Positions 17,101 through 24,460 of a stretch of 25,390 nucleotides of DNA are shown here, piece after piece (position 1 is the stretch's first letter; every line of letters starts with the position of its first letter). The notes under the pieces are model-generated. The model saw nothing but the letters and a program-made list of their open reading frames with translations. It ran no database searches and was not told the DNA's origin. Source of the DNA: a virus; IMG/VR virus record IMGVR_UViG_3300031857_001254, positions 1-25,390 of that record. One strand, written 5' to 3'. The translations under genes and the position numbers were made by a program.

Positions 17101-20100
17101 AGTTCAGTTGGTAACAATCAAACTACATCTATATTCAATACACCTTTTATGATTAATGCACTACAAAGTGCTGCGGATAAACTAAGAAATAATAACCCAC
17201 ACCCATTTACTGAGGCTGCGTACCTTTTTTTAAATTCACTACCGCTCTCAACTCTCAAAGAAAAGTATATTTCACAAAATGAAAATTCTATTAACAACTT
17301 AGATTACTTAATTTCATCATTTAAAAAATTTGGTGCAACGCATAAGCTGCCATACGCTTGGATATTAAAATATGGATCTATTTGGCATAGATATAAAAAT
17401 TATGTTGATTCAAACGGAACAAATGATTTAATAAACAATGTTTGGACTAACGCAAATACATTCACAAATTTCGACCCTGTAAATAGTAACCCAACAAGGC
17501 AATATAATCTATCAATTAGTGGTGAAACAAATTCAATTGTTTTACAAAACGTTGGGAATAACGTTACAAGTATGAATTTGGGTTTTTATCCTAAATTAAT
17601 AAATGATTTTTATTATCTATTAACAAATAAAGAATATTTTCAAACATATTCAGATTCCGAAATACAGGAAAAAATTGATAACCAAAGTTTGTTTTTAAAT
17701 CGAAATCAAGTCAATAGTTATGCACAAGGGGTTGATTTATTAAATCCTAGTAGGTCGATTTCTATAAAATATTGGGATGTATTGTTAAAAACAAATGATT
17801 CAAGTGATTTTTCAGATGAAAATAAACAGAAAACAATTGTGTTACCATCGTTTGGTACAACAACTAATCAATCTAAGTTTGAGTGTTTTAGTGACTCAAA
17901 CCAACTAAATGTTGAAGTTTTAAATAATCAATCACTTTTTAATGGTTCGGCTAGACTTTTCTGGGCAGCACCAAACTATGGATATTTTGACGAGTCTCAA
18001 GCGATCAAACCAAATTATGACGAATATCTTAAAGAAATATTTACTCAAGCACAGAATCAAACACCATTTTCAATTAACTCGTCATATTCAAAAATAGATG
18101 AATTAATACCAACATTTAAAAAAGAAATTTTGGATAAATTTGAAGAGGAGTTTTTAAAATTCTCACAAAGCTCTTTAAATATTCCTGAAGAAAATAGAGG
18201 TACAAATTCTTATTTGAAAAACTTTCAATTATTGTTATCAAATTTATTAATTATTGATGATGTTTCAGTAAATACATCTGTTGTTAATAACGTTTGGTCA
18301 AATCAAACAAAAAAGTTCTCACAAACAATAACCACATTTTTATTAAATAATGATATCTATTTTAGATATGGTAATCCATCTAATTTTAATAGAAGAATTT
18401 TTAATTCATTTAACACAAAAACTGTTGTAGATCCTTATTCTTATAATGGTTATATAAATAATACATTACCACCACAAATTAGCTTATCGGCATCAGAAAC
18501 AAACAATCCTGATGCGTGGAACGCAATGAAGAAATATATTGGGTTTTACACAATTTCGGGTATGAATTATTCTGATACCGGATCAACACTAACAGATTTT
18601 TTCATTGATATTGACGTTGAATTTACAAAAGAAAATGTGGAAAATCTTTTCCCATTAATTCAAATTTATGGTACACAAAAATTAAATGGTCCAATAAATA
18701 AAGAACAATTTAAACAAAAATTATATGATTATTTAATTAATAATGTTGATGGTTTTGAAGCAAATATTTTACAAAAAACAATAACCATTTTACAAAAACA
18801 ACTACCAAATGTAAGTTCTGTTTCACAAGAAAATAGAATACCCCCTTCTAATGATAAGCAAGGTAAACTTGAATTATGGCAACATTTTAAGACCTTTAAT
18901 GACAGATGGATTGCTGGTAATGATTATAAAAACAAAACACTTTTTGAGGATGTTCTATTTTTAGATAGAGCAAGTAGAGATTTAGGTAATTTAGTTTATG
19001 TTGATATCTTTAAATTAAAAGATAGAATAAAAGCAAGATATGATGGAAAGGGTAGGGTTATTGATTTAATAAGCGCAATTCTTGAAGAAAACAAATTTAT
19101 TATGATGCCTTTACCAGCATTCGTTAATTTTTACGGAGTTACAACACCACAATTAACAGATAATCCTAGTATTGAATCATCTTTTGATTTTGCAAATGAT
19201 TTATTTGGTACATTTTTAAATGTAGATTATAGAAATTCATCACCAAAATTAGTTTGTTTTTACACCGATATCCCAAGTCAGCATTTAGATTTAAAAAATA
19301 ATCCAAACTATCTTTATAGAACCGATGCATTTGATTTAGGAAGACCATCAAATAACACAAATAGAGAAAGTTTAGCTAATAAAAAGGATTGGTATTTCTC
19401 AAATCGATGTGTTGGATTTAATGTTGATTTTGGAACTAGAAATCAAAGTATGTTTAAAACATTAACTTTAAGTCAAGAAAATACTTCAAACACATCAGAA
19501 ACATTTAAAATATATGAAATGATGGCTGACCAAGCTGCTGGCAGGTCTGTTGCACAACAGAACGTTTCGTTATTTACTGAATATAGAAATAGATCATATA
19601 CTTGTACCGTAATGGGAATGGGTAACGCATTAATCCAACCAACAATGTACTTTAATTTAAAACATGTACCAATGTTCAGCGGTCCTTATATGATTTTAAG
19701 TGTAAAACATATTTTAAATTCTGGTGAATTTATAACCCAGTTTACTGGTGTTAGAATGCCGGTATTTTCATTACCAACAATCAACAATTCATTAGCGTCA
19801 CTAAACACTAATTTATTTAGTAAAATTTTTAGTGATATAAAAGCAGACGTACAAAAAGCACAAGCCGATGGTGATTTAAGTTCAAACAAAATAAACTCAA
19901 ATAATTCAATACAACTTCAAACTTCAAAAGATAAATCACCTGTTTCTGAAGGATGTACAATTTATACTCTTGGTGATAATACAAACACAATATACTCAAC
20001 ATATAGAAAAGCGGGTCAAGCAATTAGAAATTCATACTCAATTCAAGAAATAATTTCTATCATAAAAAGTAAAGTGGTTGGTTCAGATGATAATACCAAA

Positions 20101-20577
20101 AAAATTAGAGCAATGGTATTTTCAACAATTTATCTCGATGGTGGCGATAGACAAGAAGTAATTGCGTGGAACAATAATTTTGGAGGTGCGCCGTTAAAAG
20201 ACCTTCAGGATAATATAATTTCTTATTCAGAATCCGCTAACGTATATTTCCAAAAACAATATTTATGTTTAAGAGGAATAGATGGATATACATTACCATA
20301 CCCAACATTTGAAACCGTCGATAATAATATCTTATTCTTAAGAGATAAATTTACGAATTTAACGGGAAATATTGATTTATCATCTTACACAAATGACACA
20401 ATTACAGGAAACACTTTAACAAATACATTATTTAAGAATTGGGTACAAAATTGGCCCAAGAATAATCAAGTTGATTTTGAAGATTTTGTAAGAACAAATG
20501 AAAAAAAGGCGCAAAGTTTAAAAAATAAATTTGGTCAATCGGTTTCATTAATGAATTCTATGAATCTTTTCACATAA
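14185..20577 (+). CDS. Giant baseplate hub-like protein (2130 residues)
   Basis: This is the largest gene in the window. An N-terminal region (about 1-255) has beta-rich sequence such as PTFYLTLKGYFGKAIRYQLI and FTVRLTFYSYKYTILADL. The middle is Asn/Thr/Ser-rich with helical stretches near 310-440. Residues about 1622-1857 resemble a tail hub (gp27/gpD-type): RVIDLISAILEENKF, a segment ending CTVMGMGNALIQPTMYFNL, and HVPMFSGPYMILSVKH with FITQFTGVRMP, the usual closing strands of hub barrels. The last 200 residues (about 1924-2130: IRAMVFSTIYLDGGD, WNNNFGG) weakly recall a glucosaminidase-type lytic domain. T4 splits these roles over gp27 and gp5. It overlaps the gp53-like gene and is followed by two small genes. 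Hub role is probable; lytic activity is a guess. Confidence 0.7.
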   Translation: MVDNEKILVEVDYDNIVLIDPNKVIGDNGKSQERLVKQEDLVMYANLEAIFVPRTKFNIGSAQDDTVQPVTIATNNFGAINFLNPGNEGFFTTEWSDEITGKDTLKNEGTNQIRQVIDTNSAFYLKQKIDNVKDTQTLGITNILVDNNASQTPVVTIDLVDVGGRTLFEKGDESPYSVFFNLPYPTFYLTLKGYFGKAIRYQLILAKFTSELDSQNGNFTVRLTFYSYKYTILADLQIGSVLALPNMYNTTYTLIPTTETNQNSDAARISVGQTDKPVTNVVVGKGYQKIRELYSEYKSKDLIPEDFPELSIPQLVVKLENFERNIIAQLGTEKFDSFTDIKNYKEGIKNLQTKVFSTNLEAWSRKYLDLENYYILIKLKTNDPEVRAYRYKKEISSDLQKIENAKAELTKLIEELKEVWTKNSTLGPNGTYTINGKTIESQINFNLNVDLINKNISDNQIDWCETYRRKFGRQINEKCKESVIENYGDFSSTIYIENSTEIVINNIFVFNGENSFNKEINQMITKANNIEEQIEKELTAILQKKLESAEGLGFKPTIRNIFAIIFASVEGIFRLLDDVHKDAFDQRYSRVRYDALFSDGKDDVSSDSTDLVSKTQEPNQTNGDIQVYPWPEFFIKTETENKISFPLAYPADPELIEKTQADNYDIWPEVEFVEEMIKGLTQRDVVFNTSDVTSDEEYSVNRLSLNAIEFPTTNRSYGPKEFVKFFYEIKERLIVASTIDKLNRNYKQTNDITEVIAQMEAYNILTSLSVDNPQIITALKNFKIDNQENFDAYLKQISNEGIGESWQLYIRGLYSTPYLRELTEQTKDFNILPSDIISGPSPNSEVESINKLVMFLNQDSNVIDFTDIYPIVNLEWARQNLANGSGLGSITNLTKTSSVIGFNSEKKHITNFNTNENDKIKRPLTSFSFTLQTPPNTYNNSIELNTFYQNRYNNYNNLLPTEGLITYENSPPSSVGNNQTTSIFNTPFMINALQSAADKLRNNNPHPFTEAAYLFLNSLPLSTLKEKYISQNENSINNLDYLISSFKKFGATHKLPYAWILKYGSIWHRYKNYVDSNGTNDLINNVWTNANTFTNFDPVNSNPTRQYNLSISGETNSIVLQNVGNNVTSMNLGFYPKLINDFYYLLTNKEYFQTYSDSEIQEKIDNQSLFLNRNQVNSYAQGVDLLNPSRSISIKYWDVLLKTNDSSDFSDENKQKTIVLPSFGTTTNQSKFECFSDSNQLNVEVLNNQSLFNGSARLFWAAPNYGYFDESQAIKPNYDEYLKEIFTQAQNQTPFSINSSYSKIDELIPTFKKEILDKFEEEFLKFSQSSLNIPEENRGTNSYLKNFQLLLSNLLIIDDVSVNTSVVNNVWSNQTKKFSQTITTFLLNNDIYFRYGNPSNFNRRIFNSFNTKTVVDPYSYNGYINNTLPPQISLSASETNNPDAWNAMKKYIGFYTISGMNYSDTGSTLTDFFIDIDVEFTKENVENLFPLIQIYGTQKLNGPINKEQFKQKLYDYLINNVDGFEANILQKTITILQKQLPNVSSVSQENRIPPSNDKQGKLELWQHFKTFNDRWIAGNDYKNKTLFEDVLFLDRASRDLGNLVYVDIFKLKDRIKARYDGKGRVIDLISAILEENKFIMMPLPAFVNFYGVTTPQLTDNPSIESSFDFANDLFGTFLNVDYRNSSPKLVCFYTDIPSQHLDLKNNPNYLYRTDAFDLGRPSNNTNRESLANKKDWYFSNRCVGFNVDFGTRNQSMFKTLTLSQENTSNTSETFKIYEMMADQAAGRSVAQQNVSLFTEYRNRSYTCTVMGMGNALIQPTMYFNLKHVPMFSGPYMILSVKHILNSGEFITQFTGVRMPVFSLPTINNSLASLNTNLFSKIFSDIKADVQKAQADGDLSSNKINSNNSIQLQTSKDKSPVSEGCTIYTLGDNTNTIYSTYRKAGQAIRNSYSIQEIISIIKSKVVGSDDNTKKIRAMVFSTIYLDGGDRQEVIAWNNNFGGAPLKDLQDNIISYSESANVYFQKQYLCLRGIDGYTLPYPTFETVDNNILFLRDKFTNLTGNIDLSSYTNDTITGNTLTNTLFKNWVQNWPKNNQVDFEDFVRTNEKKAQSLKNKFGQSVSLMNSMNLFT

Positions 20578-20582
20578 TCATA

Positions 20583-20590
20583 TATTTATA
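20583..20590 (+). promoter_or_regulatory. TATTTATA octamer before the 20604 gene
   Basis: TATTTATA lies 13 bases before ATG 20604, in the 26-base gap after the giant hub gene. It would start a short transcript covering the two last genes before the terminator at 21481. Confidence 0.45.
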
Positions 20591-20603
20591 TAATAAAAAC
20601 AAA

Positions 20604-20828
20604 ATGAACATTCAATCAGCTTTAGATAGTTATTTAAACAAAAAGACAAGAATTACCCAAAAAGATATGGGTAATGGTTACAATGAAGTTTGTGATTTAG
20701 ACACAGGCGATTGCTATACAGTTAGAATGAAAGACGGTCTAATTGAAAGAATTGACAACACTATGAGTGTAAATAAAAGAGTTCAAGTTGAAACACCTTC
20801 AGGTATTAAACAATTATTAAATGGTTAA
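20604..20828 (+). CDS. Hypothetical protein, 74 residues, in virion cluster
   Basis: The product starts MNIQSALDSYLNKKTRI and contains YNEVCDLDTGDCYTVRMKDG, with two cysteines seven residues apart in a turn-rich segment, then VETPSGIKQLLNG. It could be a small two-strand beta domain. I recognise no family. Its own octamer upstream and its overlap with the next gene suggest co-expression with the coiled-coil protein in the late module. Structural or assembly roles are possible from location only. Confidence 0.7.
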   Translation: MNIQSALDSYLNKKTRITQKDMGNGYNEVCDLDTGDCYTVRMKDGLIERIDNTMSVNKRVQVETPSGIKQLLNG

Positions 20829-20832
20829 TAAA

Positions 20833-21468
20833 ATGAAAATGGACGATAGAATCTTAAATGAATTAAAAAGACATAATTCAATAAATAAATATATCTTTGA
20901 ACAAGATGTTACAATTCCTCCCCCAGAAGGAGAAGAAATTCCACCCGCTCCAGAAGCTATACCGGATGCTACAATTCCATCGTCACCAATAACAGCAGAA
21001 CCAACTCCTGTTGTTCCTGAAACAGACCCTGAAGTTGAAAAAATTGATGCTAGTGGAGCATCAGAAGAACAAACTTCAAGCACAGAAGAATTGGATATTA
21101 CCGATTTGGTAACGTCACAAAAAAATGTAGAACAAAAACAAGAAGAATATTTCAAGAATTTATTTTCACAATTGGAAACATTGCAAACCAAACTTTCAGA
21201 AATGGATGGAATTGTTGGTAAATTAAATGATATTGAACAGAAAATTGAAAAATATCGTCAAAAAACACCCCAAGAAAAACTTGAATTAAGAAGTTTGGAT
21301 AGCGGTCCTTACACACAAAAATTATCCGATTTCTTCACCGACAAAGAGAGTGAAATGGAAGCATCTGGAAAAAATGAATATGTTTTAACATCTGATGAAG
21401 TAACAGATTTTACACCAAATGAAATTAAAAACACATTTATTCCACCGACAGAAGACGAAACAATTTAA
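20833..21468 (+). CDS. Pro/Glu-rich coiled-coil protein, end of late module
   Basis: Counted from ATG 20833 it has 211 residues: an N-terminal helix (MKMDDRILNELKRHNSINKY) ending IFEQ, a Pro/Glu/Ala-rich disordered linker (about 25-90), a coiled coil (about 95-145, EEYFKNLFSQLETLQTKLSE onward), and a C-terminal part with SLDSGPYTQKLSDFF. An in-frame ATG at 20821 overlaps the upstream stop by eight bases and is equally possible; a third is at 20839. I preferred 20833 because it follows AATAAA directly. The layout of helix, flexible linker and coiled coil suits a scaffold, tail-assembly or adaptor protein. IFE fits the I/L-x-E cleavage rule of T4-type prohead proteases. No family is recognised. 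Confidence 0.75.
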   Translation: MKMDDRILNELKRHNSINKYIFEQDVTIPPPEGEEIPPAPEAIPDATIPSSPITAEPTPVVPETDPEVEKIDASGASEEQTSSTEELDITDLVTSQKNVEQKQEEYFKNLFSQLETLQTKLSEMDGIVGKLNDIEQKIEKYRQKTPQEKLELRSLDSGPYTQKLSDFFTDKESEMEASGKNEYVLTSDEVTDFTPNEIKNTFIPPTEDETI

Positions 21469-21480
21469 TTAAGATTTTAA

Positions 21481-21524
21481 AAGAAAGGAAAAGATAGCAT
21501 TTGTCTTTTCCTTTTTTCTTTCCT
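21481..21524 (+). terminator. Intrinsic terminator ending the late module
   Basis: AAGAAAGGAAAAGA (21481-21494) can pair with TCTTTTCCTTTTTT (21504-21517) around a nine-base loop, giving a stem of about 14 pairs with one G-T wobble; a T-rich tail follows. It starts 12 bases after the stop at 21468. The stem has few GC pairs but the T tract is strong. Confidence 0.75.
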
Positions 21525-21531
21525 ATATTTA
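21500..21531 (+). promoter_or_regulatory. Bacteroidota-type promoter for the ssb-like gene
   Basis: TTTG (21500-21503) is followed by 20 bases and TATATTTA (21524-21531), a near match to TTTG-N19/20-TAnnTTTG. The -33 box falls in the loop of the terminator hairpin, so termination and initiation signals are nested. The leader to ATG 21582 is about 45 bases, with repeats of AACAATTAAAAAC. Confidence 0.55.
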
Positions 21532-21581
21532 AAAACGGTCGATAATGACAAACAAATTAACAATTAAAAACAATTAAAAAC

Positions 21582-22406
21582 ATGAGTACATTAGATTCGA
21601 TTTTATCGCAGTATGAAAAAAACACAACCAAAGACGGTAATAAAATGTCTATGGAGGAGAAGATGAAAAAGTATTTTGCTTGTCTTCTTCCAAATGGAGT
21701 ATCAAATGGACAAAGGAGAATCAGAATTCTTCCAACAAAAGATGGAAGCTCTCCCTTCAAAGAAGTTTGGTTCCACGAAGTTCAAGTTGGTGGTAAATGG
21801 GTTAAACTTTATGATCCCGGTAAGAATGACAATGAGCGTTCACCCTTAAATGAAATTTTTGAGGAATTAAATTCAACCGGAAAAGAATCCGATAAACAAC
21901 TTGCTGCGCAATACAGATCCAGAAAGTTCTATATTGTAAAGGTTGTTGATAGAGATGCTGAAGGTGATGGTGTTAAGTTCTGGAGATTCAAACACAATTA
22001 TAAGAACGAAGGAATTTTGGATAAAATCATCCCCATCTTTAGAGCTAAGGGGGATATTACTGACCCAAAAGAAGGTAGAGATTTGATTATTCAGCTTGTC
22101 AAATCCAAAACCCCGAAAGGTAAGGAATATACAACAATTCAGACAATTATGCAAGAAGACCCTTCTGCTTTGAGCAAAAATAAAGAGCAAATGAAAGCTT
22201 GGGTTGAAGATGAATTAACTTGGGAGGATGTCTATTCGAAAAAACCGGTTGAATATCTTGAAGCAATTGCAAGGGGAGAAACACCGCGTTGGGATTCAGC
22301 AAAGGGTGGTTATGTTTATGGTGAAGAAGCTGAAAATCTTACATCTGAGAGCACCATTGTTATGGATGGTCAAGATGATGAACCAAGCGGAGAATTACCC
22401 TTCTAA
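21582..22406 (+). CDS. Single-stranded DNA-binding protein, T4 gp32-like
   Basis: The 274-residue protein coats single-stranded DNA during replication and recombination. gp32-like features are a short N-terminal helix (MSTLDSILSQYE), then GQRRIRILPTKDGSSPFKEVWFHEV (RILP at 48-51, the hallmark strand of gp32 OB folds) and GGKWVKLYDP, followed by YRSRKFYIVKVVD and VKFWRF. T4 gp32 has a zinc site of one His and three Cys. Here only one Cys (Cys34) exists in the whole protein and the CPVC-like position reads ERSPL, so that zinc site is absent. The C-terminal tail ends DDEPSGELPF, closer to a bacterial SSB tip than to the T4 acidic tail. It precedes the uvsX-like gene, its likely functional partner. 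Confidence 0.85.
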   Translation: MSTLDSILSQYEKNTTKDGNKMSMEEKMKKYFACLLPNGVSNGQRRIRILPTKDGSSPFKEVWFHEVQVGGKWVKLYDPGKNDNERSPLNEIFEELNSTGKESDKQLAAQYRSRKFYIVKVVDRDAEGDGVKFWRFKHNYKNEGILDKIIPIFRAKGDITDPKEGRDLIIQLVKSKTPKGKEYTTIQTIMQEDPSALSKNKEQMKAWVEDELTWEDVYSKKPVEYLEAIARGETPRWDSAKGGYVYGEEAENLTSESTIVMDGQDDEPSGELPF

Positions 22407-22427
22407 AATAGAATTATATTAAATCAG

Positions 22428-22465
22428 AATCCCTCAGGTTATAGCTTGGGGGATTTTGCTTTTTT
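22428..22465 (+). terminator. Intrinsic terminator after the ssb-like gene
   Basis: AATCCCTCAGG (22428-22438) pairs with CTTGGGGGATT (22445-22455) around the six-base loop TTATAG, with two wobble pairs, and is followed by TTGCTTTTTT. It lies about 20 bases after the ssb-like stop and isolates this gene as a single transcription unit. Confidence 0.8.
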
Positions 22466-22480
22466 ATGATATTTATGGTT

Positions 22481-23197
22481 ATGAAAAAGATTAAATTAAC
22501 AGAATCAGATTTATATAGGATTGTTAGAAAGGTTCTTCTTGAGCAAGAGGAAGAAAATAACAGAAGAATTTTTAATGAGAATCCAGAATATTTTAAAACG
22601 ATTCTTAAAAATGTATTTAAAAATGATTCTAAGAAATTAACAAGGTTTTTTAATAAACAATACGATAAGGTTATTATTAATGGAAGTTTGAATTTAGAAG
22701 GAGCACCAATTCAATCCTTACCGGATAATCTTTATGTTGGGGAAAATTTGTATTTAAGTGAAACACCAATTCAATCCTTACCGGATAATCTTTATGTTGG
22801 GGGGGAGTTAGATTTATCTTATTGTGAAGAAATTGAAACTTTACCTGAAACTCTTGAAGTTAAGGGTAATATTGATTTATCCTATTCGTCAATAAAATAT
22901 TTACCCGATAACTTTAAAGTACCAAAAAACCTATTTTTAGATTATTCTAAATTAGAACATTTACCGGATAATCTCACGGTTGGAAATAATTTAATAGTAA
23001 GGAGCACACTTATAACAAAACTACCAAATAATTTAAAAGTTGGTGGTAAATTAAATATCCGCAATACAGAGGTGGAAGAATTACCTGATGATTTAGAAGT
23101 AAAATCTCTTATTTTAATAGATTTTACACCATTGTCTTATAACTTAGATTTACAAAAGAAATACAAGGAAAAAGGTTTTATACTATATACCAATTAA
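22481..23197 (+). CDS. Leucine-rich-repeat protein with possible capsid-targeting N-terminus
   Basis: Counted from ATG 22481 the protein has 238 residues (an ATG at 22466 would add five and overlaps the octamer-like TATTTATG). The N-terminus, MKKIKLTESDLYRIVRKVLL then E21, is an amphipathic basic helix ending LLE, which fits the I/L-x-E cleavage rule of T4 prohead protease and capsid-targeting peptides. A helical segment follows (about 22-65). Residues about 66-218 are seven repeats of about 20-21 residues with the pattern G-LxL--T-I--LPDNL-V, a LPX-type bacterial leucine-rich repeat. Such repeats bind proteins. No enzyme motif is seen. Two adjacent repeats share a 39-base exact DNA repeat. 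Function is unknown; a packaged internal protein is an inference. Confidence 0.8.
   Translation: MKKIKLTESDLYRIVRKVLLEQEEENNRRIFNENPEYFKTILKNVFKNDSKKLTRFFNKQYDKVIINGSLNLEGAPIQSLPDNLYVGENLYLSETPIQSLPDNLYVGGELDLSYCEEIETLPETLEVKGNIDLSYSSIKYLPDNFKVPKNLFLDYSKLEHLPDNLTVGNNLIVRSTLITKLPNNLKVGGKLNIRNTEVEELPDDLEVKSLILIDFTPLSYNLDLQKKYKEKGFILYTN
22704..22802 (+). repeat. Near-perfect 60-base tandem repeat inside the LRR gene
   Basis: Bases 22704-22742 and 22764-22802 are identical (39 bases, 60 apart), encoding two copies of PIQSLPDNLYVG. Neighbouring repeats have diverged much more, so this pair is probably the newest duplication. Confidence 0.85.
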
Positions 23198-23216
23198 ATT
23201 ATCTTATCACAATATG

Positions 23217-23246
23217 TTGTTTTTTATTGGTTTTTTCTTATATTTT
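23217..23246 (+). promoter_or_regulatory. Bacteroidota-type promoter for the uvsX-like gene
   Basis: TTG (23217-23219) is followed by 19 bases and TATATTTT (23239-23246), a near match to the TTTG-N19-TAnnTTTG consensus. The ATG at 23263 lies 16 bases further. The match is imperfect in both boxes. Confidence 0.5.
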
Positions 23247-23262
23247 AAGAAAATCTAATAAT

Positions 23263-24255
23263 ATGGCACTTAAGAAAAAAGAAATTACATTAGCGGATAT
23301 TAAGAATAAATTTTCGACCAAAACAAAATATAAGGAAACCCAGTTTTATAATTGTGGTGAAGCGTTTTTGGATGCTTGTGGTTTACCGGGACCGGTGATG
23401 GGTTCTATAAATTTGTTTATGGGTCATTCAGACACGTCAAAATCGACAGCAATGATTTTATCTGCGGTTGATGCACAAAGTAAGGGTCATTTACCCGTAT
23501 TTATTATTACGGAGAAGAAATTCAGTTGGGAACATGCTATTGAATTGGGGTTGGACGCACAATTAGATTCAGATGGTTCTTATGTTGGTCAATTTATTTA
23601 TAATGATTCATTTGATTATGTTGAACAAGCAACCGATTATATTAATTCATTATTAGATGCACAAGAAAAGGGGGAGTTACCGTACAATCTATTATTTTGT
23701 TTCGACAGTATTGGTTCAATTCCTTGTTTGGCAACATACGAAGGAAAGGGTGGCGGCATGCATACGGCTAAGGTATTGGCGGATAAGATTGGCATGGGAC
23801 TTCATTCTAGAATTACTAAATCTAGAAAAGAAGAATATCCGTATATAAATACTATGGTTGTAATCAACCAAGTTTGGATTGAAATTCCAGATAATCCATA
23901 TAGTCAACCTGTAGCAAAACCTAAAGGTGGGGAAGCTTTATTTTTTTCGGCAGCATTAGTATTTTTATTTGGTAATCATAAAAATTCTGGTGTATCGCAC
24001 ATTACTGCGACAAAAAATGGTAGAACGGTATCATTTGCTACAAGAACTAAGATATCAATATTAAAGAATCACATTAATGGTATATCGTTTAAAGATGGTA
24101 AAATTATCGCAGTACCTCAAGGGTATATTAAAGACGATAAAGCAGACATTGATAAATATAAAAAGCAATATTCACAATATTGGAATAAAATATTAGGTGG
24201 TGGTGATGATGATATTAATTTAGAAGAAGGTAAAGATGAATTATTTGAATCATAA
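23263..24255 (+). CDS. uvsX: UvsX/RecA-like recombinase
   Basis: This 330-residue ATPase should polymerise on single-stranded DNA and promote strand exchange. The Walker A loop reads GHSDTSKST (residues 54-62), lacking the Gly before Lys60, as in T4 UvsX (GPSKSFKS). Walker B is LLFCFDSIGS with Asp148. A loop-2-like region KPKGGEALFFSAALVFLF (about 218-235) matches the RecA-family GG-A-F-A pattern. The acidic C-terminus (GGGDDDINLEEGKDELFES) is typical of RecA-type proteins. T4 UvsX is longer (391). I chose ATG 23263; a TTG at 23227 would add 12 residues upstream and overlap the promoter. It pairs functionally with the gp32-like protein upstream. Confidence 0.85.
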   Translation: MALKKKEITLADIKNKFSTKTKYKETQFYNCGEAFLDACGLPGPVMGSINLFMGHSDTSKSTAMILSAVDAQSKGHLPVFIITEKKFSWEHAIELGLDAQLDSDGSYVGQFIYNDSFDYVEQATDYINSLLDAQEKGELPYNLLFCFDSIGSIPCLATYEGKGGGMHTAKVLADKIGMGLHSRITKSRKEEYPYINTMVVINQVWIEIPDNPYSQPVAKPKGGEALFFSAALVFLFGNHKNSGVSHITATKNGRTVSFATRTKISILKNHINGISFKDGKIIAVPQGYIKDDKADIDKYKKQYSQYWNKILGGGDDDINLEEGKDELFES

Positions 24256-24290
24256 TTTGTTAATAATAACAACTTTTTATAAAATCTAGA

Positions 24291-24298
24291 TATTTATT
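24291..24298 (+). promoter_or_regulatory. TATTTATT octamer before the RHH-endonuclease cassette
   Basis: TATTTATT ends three bases before ATG 24302, the same short spacing seen at 2842 and 22470. If used as a promoter, the cassette may be expressed with the late genes rather than with uvsX. Confidence 0.4.
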
Positions 24299-24301
24299 AA
24301 T

Positions 24302-24460
24302 ATGGGAAGAAAGAAAATAACTAACGAAGAAAAAAAACAAAGTATTTCTATTGCTCTGAAACCGGAGTTATTAGAATATTTTCGCGGACTCCATATTAAT
24401 CTTTCTTCTCTAATAAATAAATTATTAGAGGATTATAAAAATGGAAAAGAAAATATGTAA
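24302..24460 (+). CDS. Small ribbon-helix-helix (Arc/CopG-type) DNA-binding protein
   Basis: The 52-residue protein has the ribbon-helix-helix layout: basic N-terminus (GRKKITNEEKK), a strand QSISIAL, helix A (KPELLEYFRGL), and helix B beginning LSSLINKLLEDY, with the S-L-I-N/K-L-L pattern typical of the fold. Such proteins bind DNA as dimers and often repress their own operon. Its last 20 bases overlap the start of the downstream endonuclease, so the two are probably translated together. I infer that it could regulate that endonuclease. The gene is too short for routine ORF cut-offs and can be missed. Confidence 0.8.
   Translation: MGRKKITNEEKKQSISIALKPELLEYFRGLHINLSSLINKLLEDYKNGKENM

Noticed and set aside
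20817-21191. Leftward 124-residue ORF opposite the Pro/Glu-rich protein
   Set aside because: Its Ser/Gly-rich sequence is a shadow of the Pro- and Glu-rich coding strand.
22660-23140. Regular repeats as a CRISPR array
   Set aside because: The repeats are in-frame coding LRR units without spacers of constant length between identical repeats.
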